The position numbers were made by a program, and so were the translations under genes. A DNA stretch of 64,000 nucleotides from assembly GCA_963693285.1 (NCBI GenBank), contig OY848917.1:19821745-19885744 (forward strand), written 5' to 3'. Position 1 is the stretch's first letter; each line of letters begins with the position of its first letter. The stretch comes from Xestospongia muta (lineage: Eukaryota > Porifera > Demospongiae > Haplosclerida > Petrosiidae). The notes below the pieces were generated by a model, which was given only the letters and a program-made list of their open reading frames with translations, had not been told where the DNA came from and searched no databases. Positions 1 to 10,100 of the stretch are shown piece by piece.

Positions 1-1104
1 TATATCCTGATAGAGATATGTTGGAATAAAGTGTAGATATGTGGCCATTAAACCAGTCAACTATAGGAGTGTTACAGTTACCATAAACAAAGATTGGATT
101 TGATTCAGGCTCAAGTGAATTAGTCAAGTTATGACAAGAGAGGCATTCCATTAGACCACTACCAGATGATAAGTCAGTATCATTGTGGTAATCTAAGTGA
201 TATGATGCTTCAAAGCCATCCACTTTTACTATAACAGCTGTTGCTATATCCTCTAATTCTCTCACTGTGATACTACCAGACATTAGACACGACTGGCACA
301 CATCATCAACATATGAAGCAAAATAGTATACACCAGACTGTGTAAATGTGTATGAATAGGTCCCTTCAACACTAGCTGTGCTTTGGAAGCCACCTCTAAG
401 ATAATTTGAAGTAGTAGGACCAGCAGTTTGATATACTTCAAATTGACGAAATTTAACGAAACTTGCACCTGTCCAATTCCACTAAAAAATACAATAATTA
501 TAAAATGAAAACAACTGTAATTACATGTCTTATTTAACAACATGGTGGTAGTAACCCAATATAATTGGTATGCTTGGAATTAAAAGCTACATGTAACTTA
601 GCTTGTCACAAAAGCCATAACTTACATTAGACTACTGTTAATACATACTCTAATATTAGAACAGACTATAAGAATATCTGTATTAATTGACTTTGATTTC
701 TTAGGCTTTTTTAAGGACAGGGTTTTAAGATCATTCATTCAACTTTCAAACAATAGAACTATCAACTACCATATTCCACATTTGAGGAAGGCAGAAATAT
801 GGAAATACTACACTTTTGTCAGTGAACGAGTGTTTTGAAACTTCTCCATAACTGTCAAGCTGTTAAGATAAGCAACTCAATGTGATTTAAATTGATTCTA
901 TGGAATCATTCAAGTTGATTTAATGAGAGTTTATCCCATCATATCAAATTGACAGAAGTCCATTTTGAGGCTATGTGATCTGAAACATTACTACCTTTCT
1001 TGTATGCGTCAATATTTTTAATTTATAATAAAAACTTACAGTGACTGTGTCTCCAGGTAAAATCTCAATATTAGCAGGATTCCAAGCAAAATAACATCCA
1101 AGAA
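1..1104 (-). CDS. Cupredoxin-like exon and start of giant last exon, copy 1 (truncated by window)
   Basis: Exon 1040-1104 encodes FAWNPANIEILPGDTVT and joins in phase 0 to the exon beginning at 481 with WNWTGASF. Together with ..GTYSYTFTQSGVYYFAS and GSITV this forms a cupredoxin-like fold, as in vertebrate PKHD1L1. Its copper ligands are not evident, so a structural role is likely. Copy 1 differs from copies 2 and 3 here (VKFRQFEVYQ against VIPRQFEVHQ). The intron 482-1039 (558 bp) is conserved in all three copies and holds nothing recognisable. Coding continues beyond base 1. Confidence 0.75.
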
Positions 1105-4100
1105 CTATTGTTGAGAACATAATATGACATACACAATGAATATATACATACTAATATAAAAGACACATACCTGCATGTTGTCCACTATTCTCTATAAGGT
1201 GTTCCTTTCTTGTTGATGAGGTAACACATTCAATATTCTCATAAGTTACTGTGGTAACGTTACACTCTATTCCTAGTCCAGTGGTGACAGTCACATTAGA
1301 TCCAAAACCACTTCCTTTTATAGAAATCTTAGTTCCTCCAAGTAAAGAGCCACTACATGGTGTCAACTTTGTTACTATGAGTTCATAAGCAAATACTGGA
1401 AGCATAAATGGAGAGGTTGTATTGAATATCTTAAGAGAAAAATAGTCGAGTATTTCCATTAGTGAGATTGATTGTTGATCAATTATATCACTTTGTGACT
1501 CATTGAATGCTACTCCAAAGGTAGTACTACGAACAGACACATCATATACTCCAGGATTATGTGGTGAAGTTGTACAGTTTATTTCTGTGTTAATGAATGA
1601 TGTTATAACACACAAGGCTTGTCCAATAGTAATGACAATGTCTGACATATCTGTTAAGTTGAAGTTGTCTCCGTTAATGGTAAGTTTTGTTCCACCATAG
1701 ACCGGTCCAGATGATGGACTAATTGATGTAATTGTAGCTGATGAATTAGCAGTGTATTCATAGCCAGAATCAATTATGGCTGTCACATCATTTACAACAA
1801 CTGTAACATCAACTACATCTGAATCATGTGGCTGTGGTGTACAAGTCAATACTGTTAAGTTTGAAGATACAATAACACAAGGAAAGTCATCAAAAACAAC
1901 ATAATAGTCACGTGAGAAGTAAAATGGTATGTTAGGGGGTTTAGTAATATTGGACATTGTTGGGAACCCCACTCCAGTAATGGTGACTAAATTTCCACCA
2001 CTAATACTTCCTCTGTCAGGTTTGATGGAATTAACAACTAAAGAATATTGGAAAATGGAGGAATTTGGAGTTGATGATATTGAATAGCCAACACCATCAA
2101 CATGTACACTGACATTTTGTGGTCCAGCAACATTAGGAGTTGGTACACATGATATGACAGTATCATTGACAGATGTAACATCACAGGGACTATTACCAAT
2201 AGTAACTGTTACATTATTGATATCATTAGTAAAGCCAGTACCATAGATAGTGATTGGAGTGCTATCTTGACCACCAATGGAAGGGGAGATTGACATGATC
2301 TGAGGAGTAACTTCAAATGAAAATTTAAAACTACACCTTCGACTCCTACAAGAAGCTGGGATACCATTAACCAAGACTTCAACCTGTGAATTGAGAAATA
2401 CAATATAAATCTTTGATGAAAACACTTGTATTTATATTCTGCTGATACTTCATACTACTATCATTCAGTGTTATATATGACCTTCAATGTTGAAATACAT
2501 GTAATATGACTTGTTATTATAATACTATGTAACATGATATAATGTTGAATGTACTATTATCTACCTGTGGTTTTAGTTCAGGTAGCCGTAACATATCTCC
2601 TCGGAATGGTCTTAGCCACACACCTCCATTAACAATGGGGACTACAGAAATGTTTACCATATGTCCTGACAGACCACTCCCATTAGCTGACATCAGTGGG
2701 AGGTCACCTCCTCTACTTGTCCACTTAATACTCCATATATAACCACTACAGTCTCCACTACGAGTTACTTCAAATCCACCTTCATTTGGGAGATATGTCT
2801 CTAGTAATGTTTTAAATTCAGAGGCTAAGACATTTGCTGGTATATTGTATACTGTTTGGTTTTCAAATGTAAGTTGAAATGTTCCAGTAACTGCTGGAGC
2901 ACCAGAATAGAGTCTTGATACTAGTACATTGTTTGGAGAAGATGACAACAAAGGCATGTTATAACCACATTGGTGAACTTTGAACTCTACAACATAACGT
3001 GAGACTATTAGGTTACATGACAATGGGTCTTCAGTATCATAACAGATCAAGTCAGTTGTGGGAGAAGCATTTGATACAGTGACTGTATCAACAAAGACAC
3101 TGTTAGGTCGGACAGCAGGTTCTAATTGTGTGACTGAAAAATAAGAAAACATAATAAATTAAATAAGAGATTTATAATAATACCAGTAGAATGTGTGCTA
3201 ATCTAATTACTTTATGATCTTTGATGTATTTAAAATAGATAGAAATTAATAAATAAGTCAAGTCATTAGTATGTCTCTAATTATTTATTAAGAAGAGTAC
3301 ATTACATAATATCTAGAATTACCTGTAGGTATTGAAGTAGTGAACATGACTTCATCCACCCAAAAATCAGTTGAACTACTACAAAAGTAAGTACTGAGTA
3401 CTTGATATGTATTGGATGCCTGATTGTAATGCTCATTAAGATAGCTAAAGACATCAACGCATAGGAACCTCCACTTATTTGTACCACTGTTATCAGTAAC
3501 TGAAATATTATGTATATCAGTTGTTGTTTGTTCATTAATACGTCCATTTATCCACAGTTCAGAATTAGGTAGTGTACCATAGACAGCAAAACATACCTAT
3601 AATAAATATAATATAATATATAATATAATCAAAATAATAATGATACTTACATATCTGTACCAAAAACTTGAAACTGTCATTGGATCTACTCTCTGGCCAA
3701 TCCTCTCATCTAGTGTCTGATTATATTGCCACACAATTGTAGGATTTTTCAAACTATATCGACCACAATATGGTTCATGGCTATTATCAAGAGTACCATA
3801 AAGATTACATTGAACAATTACGTCATAGCCATCTTTAAAATAGACATCGCCAGCTCCTGTGATGTGACAATTGGTTGTAAACAGTGCTAAGAGTTCTCTC
3901 GTCACATTGTTAGCAGACTCATGTATTGGCATAGAGTTTGTGTGTCTTGAACTCAAAGACAAATTGAAATGGGTGGGTTGAGTAAAGTCTTGTAGGACAA
4001 AAGAGGTGTGGTTACTCTGATTGATAAATTTGAAGTCCACTAAGTCTTTTTGATCTGATATGAAGATAATTGACAGTTCCAGTTCATTGTCTATGTCAGT

Positions 4101-7100
4101 AGTAACATTTATGTAAACTACAACTCTACCAAAACTCTGTACTGTTGGAAGATTATTCAATGCAGATGTTACAACAGAGGCATTGTCACTGTCAGTTAAC
4201 TCATGAGTTATATTGTTCAAGTAGGAGAGATAATAAGTGAAGTTGTTATCTTCTGAATTTAAAGTGATCACTTGTATCTTGGGTTTAGCAGTAATATTGA
4301 TTTCCTATATAAATAATAATGTAAATTGTATGTACATATAGTTTAATTATCAAGTATGTTGTGATGTATTGGACAGCAGCAGATCTGAGGGTTATTCCAT
4401 TACAAAGCTCACTTTGTAACGTATCCCATTACAAAGCTCAATATAGACTGGTCTATAATGTGTTTGTGCCATGTGATTACAGTACTATATCTGGATAAAG
4501 ATATGTATTCTATAGATAAATGTATGTATGCTGTAGGTAAACATATGAATCCTCCTCTCAAAATAACTGTAGAAGGCATACCTAGACATTTTAACCTTTT
4601 ACATGCACTCATCACACATAAATTACACACAATACATATATGCACTCACACATATATCATACATAATACATATCATATAGATGTACATGTATAATAACAC
4701 ACCTGTGTTTCATTGACCACCACAGATTGTATTGTCACTTGTTGTTCTTCATGGTCAGCATCAGCTCTATCTGTAGTCCAATTTAGACTATGTACCTTAG
4801 CACCAATTCCAATATTCCATCCTCCACCACCTTGTTGATGAACCGCTTCAATATAATAGGCTTTACCTGTAGTTGAATGATTATAATTGTAAGTAAAAAC
4901 CACATACTATGCTGTGTCCAACTGTTATGACTAAGAATAATAACTTTGTATTTCATTCTAAATGAAGCATAATAATTTCTTAATAAAAATATATTTAATT
5001 ATTTCTACTCTTACAATCATCACTCAATATGATATGTAGTCTCATTAATATAATACATAATTTACATGTTAATACTAGGAATATGTGAATGTGTAGGGTT
5101 TGCCTCATGCAGTGATAACTTAGATTTAATGACAATGCAGCTTTTGATTTATAGTCTGTTCAGAATATTAGTAAACTTGTGTAGCATATCTGTATACCTA
5201 GCTTCTAACTTAGTCATTGATCTTATTCACCTTCACACTGCTCTAGACATCTTATACGTATTGTTTTATTGTTTTAAATATGTCTGTTTTTTCCTTTCCT
5301 CAAGATTACATTGCTAAACATTGAATAAAACTTTTTGCTGTGAAAGTAACTGATCACGTGCTTTTGCATACCTGTGGTTCAGAGTTTTGGTAAAGTAATT
5401 ATTGCATTCCTAAGCCTAAGCATGACTGAACCATAAACAAATACACACATATATATCGGCAATAATATATAGTTTACACATAAACATACACAATGTACAT
5501 AATATACACAATATGGAGTTGTTAAAACAATACTTTAGTTAATAACATTTAATTATATTCCAACATCTGTGATATACATACCTCCTTGTAGTGGAATCGG
5601 GCTAGAGAATTGGGTGTCAAAATAATCCCACCTTCTTCTAGTATAACTGTCACATGTAATTAATTTTTTATGTTCTCTTGAAGTGTTAGGACTAAGATAT
5701 AGACGTAATTTATTATCAGATATAAAGTTGAAGGTATACAAACTGTCTATAGGTGGTACAAAAAATCCAGAGTAACGTTGTTGAAATCTATATATTTCTT
5801 TAAACTCTGCAGGATAGCTGCTGTCACGATAAGCTCTCTCTTGAACTGTCCAGTTAAAACTAGTGTTAGGATAACCATAAGGACGTTCTTCAACTCTGTC
5901 TAAGTTTGATGAATAATCCTCTGTCCATACTTCACGTACTATGCCACGCCCACCTGAAATATTAAAATAATTGATTAAAAACCTAACTTTTTCAGACCTA
6001 CCTGGATACACAGAACTAATGGGAGGAGCTGGTCTTGTTATACATTGTATAGTAGTACCTGTGTAGTTGACTACATCACAAGGTACTCCTACATAAATCA
6101 AAATACAATACATGAATAAATTTGTAATTAAACAAGTGAACTATGTTATGATCAAATCAATATAAAAAATATATGTCATAAGTAACATAATATACCAGTA
6201 TATTATATTATATTATATATCATATATAATTTTCTATAGATTCAATGAATGGTACTTCAGTACTCTCTAAGATATATGGTTAGAGACCAAGATGGAGAAT
6301 ACAATTCTTCTGGTTACTAAGCAACAAAAGTAACTGATGCCAAGATCTCTAATTAGCTTAGACATTAGTTTGAAACATGTCTCTGATACAGTCCAGATCT
6401 CAAGAAGAGAGCACAAACTTTGAAACTACAGTAGACTTGAGCATATAGTTACATGTACATGTAATGTTAAAAACATTATGACCATCACTTGTTGAAGGAT
6501 TATGTTAAAGTATATAGAATTATATAAACATTATTATGAATTATACATCATATTAATATTATACCTGAAATAAATGCTTTAACATCTCCCAGTGGATCAT
6601 TAAAGTGTATTCCATATATGGTAATAAGTGTACCTCCATTAGGACTACCTACATTAGGTTCTACTCGTGTGATATCTACCATACAGATAATAAAGTAATA
6701 TTAATAAAAGAAATATAACACATAATACCTGAGTGTGTTTGAAAGATATATTGTCGTAGTTTGTTGTCTACTGATAAGATCTCTTGTGAAATGTATGAGC
6801 TAAGAAACAATAATATGAATAAACCTATAATAATATTCATTTTATTCTACATAATATACATGCACATGGAATGTGTCTCATATGTTGTGTGAGATATTGA
6901 TATAGTCCTCCTCCTAAAATCCCACCCAACACACAGACTGGCATTAAAAAGCTGTCAAATATTATAACTTCACTTATGAAGGTGTAATCAATACTCTTAT
7001 TTATAAGAGTATTGATTACACCTTCATAATTGAAGTTATATAAACAACTAAAAGTGTGGACAGTACTTTATAGTAACAATATTAATACTTACTTTCCAAA

Positions 7101-10100
7101 TAAGGAGAGTACTAAAGTAGCATTCATTGAATCTAATAACAAATTAAATATAATATATAATATAATATACTGGTGTATTCTGTTACCTATTCTGGTGGTC
7201 TCTGGTTGGCAACTGATATAACCTAGACCCCGACTTGTAGTAAGTGCACCACCATATCTAACAATGAAATAAAGGAGACCATCTTATAAATAGAATAATG
7301 TGATTACTGTCTGAATTGAGAACATTAGTTCTAGTCTCATACTAGTTAAATGTGTTATTTTACTTTACTATCAAAGGATGACTCTCAATGTATTTTGTAT
7401 TAGTCTGTCCATGTAGTTAAATCTAAGCTCATTAACTACCACTTCAGTAACAAAAAGTGTATATAATCATAACATGATATTGTAGAATTTTAGAAACTGG
7501 TGAGGTGATTATGTTACTAGATGTACATATAAACATAAAACATACGGTGTCTCTGTATCATTATTCCAAGGATTACACTGTTGTCCACCAATTAATAGTC
7601 TATCTACAGTTTGAGTGATAGCGAAATCTTCATTAGCCTCTTGTGTATCAGATACAAGATACGAGAAGATACATCCACTTATTGTTATATTCATTGGATC
7701 AATACCTACAATGGAATAAGCCATGAATGAAATAGTCTACATAGAAATTATGAAAAGATAAATGATAGTAAGATAGAGTGGCCTTCAAAACATAAATTGA
7801 CAAACTAAAAGAAAAATCATTAAAATACATGAGCTTACAATGTTAAAATATAATATACAACATCTAATGATACATACTAACCAGGTATTTTAGCATGAGG
7901 CCAGACATCAGTCACCATAGGAGTTGCCCAGTTACGATACTAAAGGAGAAACCAGTAATTTAATAAACTATCTAATGTGTTTTAATTAGAACTTTACCCG
8001 AAATATGCAGTTGCACATTCTTCCATTTAAGTCTTTTACAATGTCTTTGCCATCCACTAGAACTTGAAGTTTGTAGTCTTCGTTCTTCTTCTCTGAAGAT
8101 GAACTAAAGAAGACACCAAGAAGGTAAGTTTCTTTACCACAAGATTTACCACAAATTATTGATAGCAGTATCAAAATAAGACAACTATCACTTTTTCTTG
8201 TTATATATTTGTTAATCAGTATTAGTCATATACACTTTATTATAAACTCTTTGACAATACAAATAAAAGAATCCACTTACCCAGTTTTACAAACTATTTT
8301 TGTAGTTGATGTGTAGTATGTCACCACTTGACATGGAATAGAATACTGGTCATTATACAATATGACTCTATTTCCTAAATTGGGATCATCTTTGTTGAAC
8401 TGGTCTATAGAGAAACCTAAACGACAACAAACAGAACAGATGTAATCTATAACTAAATTGAAATGATAACATCCAACACTCATATCATATTGCCATTACC
8501 ATAGAGTGTACCAGACTTCTAATGGTATTATTAATAAAGAGAACGTTAAACAATTTTTAATTTAAAACAATATTTCTAACACTGATTTTTAAATTAAGGT
8601 ACTCAAAAATCACATTGGATTGCTAAGCACCATGTGAAACAAGATTATAAATTCAAACAATTCATTCTATAATTGTTTTAGAAGATAATATTTTACAATG
8701 AAACTTTGACTATAGCTATAAAGGCTATATAATTAGCAGTAGTGTTTATAGAAGACTATATAATTATAGATTACTAGAAAAAAATTAGGCAGAGAAATAA
8801 GCTAGGAAGAAGTTTCAAGCATCATCAGTCACACCCATCATTGTTGTTGGTGGTTAAAGAATGTGTTTTAATTTCATTTGTTACTTTGAACAATTAAAAC
8901 TAATATACCAGTATACACAACACATTATCCAAAACATTTATGACACTGCCTGCATACCGTGTGTGCCAGGCAGTAAAAATTAAAGTATGTCACTAAATGA
9001 GCTAATTTGTAAGACAATAATTCTAACAATATCAGTAAATATGGTGTCTTTATACATAATGTGGCAGTTAGTATCAATGAAACTGAAATAGAAGCATTTA
9101 AGAAACATATAAATTAAGGTAAAGTGGAAATACATAAATACTGTTTAGTGAGTTACTACATATCATTAGACTCATTTACAAACCTCTTCCATGAAGTGTT
9201 AGCAATGTACCACCAGCATAGCTTCCATATCTTGGAGTTATCCGTGACACATCTGAATATAATATACACAATAATCTTTTATAAATAGTTATTATTATAA
9301 CTAACAGTACAGCATTAGTATGTATAATAACTTACTGGGTATTGTACTATCTGTATTGTCAGAAGGATCAGCAGGTATGGCATTATCAGAGTTCTCAAAG
9401 GCTATGTATGAAATATAATGTAAAATGTAAAACTTATACAAGACATCTGTAAAAGCAATATGTCATTAGTACAGAAAACAATCACCAAATAAGGTAGTAA
9501 CTTAAACAATTTGTTCCCTGTGATCTTATTGACTATCTCAATACACAATCAAACATCAATATCACATTATATCATCACATGATGAACATAATATGACATT
9601 TTACAACTGAATAGACTATAATGTACTGTTGTATGTTGATGTATATATTATATGATGATGTGTAACAGATACAACAGTATAGATATGATATGTACATATT
9701 TGATGTTCATTAAGTAGAGAGGAACAAGATTATAATTGAAAAATCATCCTATAATTGTTTTGGAAGATACTGACTTAATAGTGAAACACTAACTAACTAG
9801 AGCTATAAATAATGTATAATTAGCAGGAGTGTCTATAGAAGAGTGATAGCTATAGAATACTAGAAATATAGAAGAACAAGCTAGTAAAAAGCTTTGAGCA
9901 TTGTCAGTAACACCTATTTGTTGTACTGCTCAAAGTTAGGGTTAATGAAATTCATTGGTTGCTATATGTATTGGTAGTTAAAGGATACATTTTTCCATTA
10001 TAAGGTCTTGAAAGTCACATACAACAATAATTATATTAAAATTGGGAAAGTGGATATAAACACATATACATAACATGTGGTCCAAAATGATTATAGAACC

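Noticed and set aside
6960..7170. Possible extra exon between 6799 and 7187 to repair the phase mismatch
   Set aside because: Candidate frames near the hairpin are not kept in copy 2; an alternative acceptor near 6783 explains the phase in both copies.
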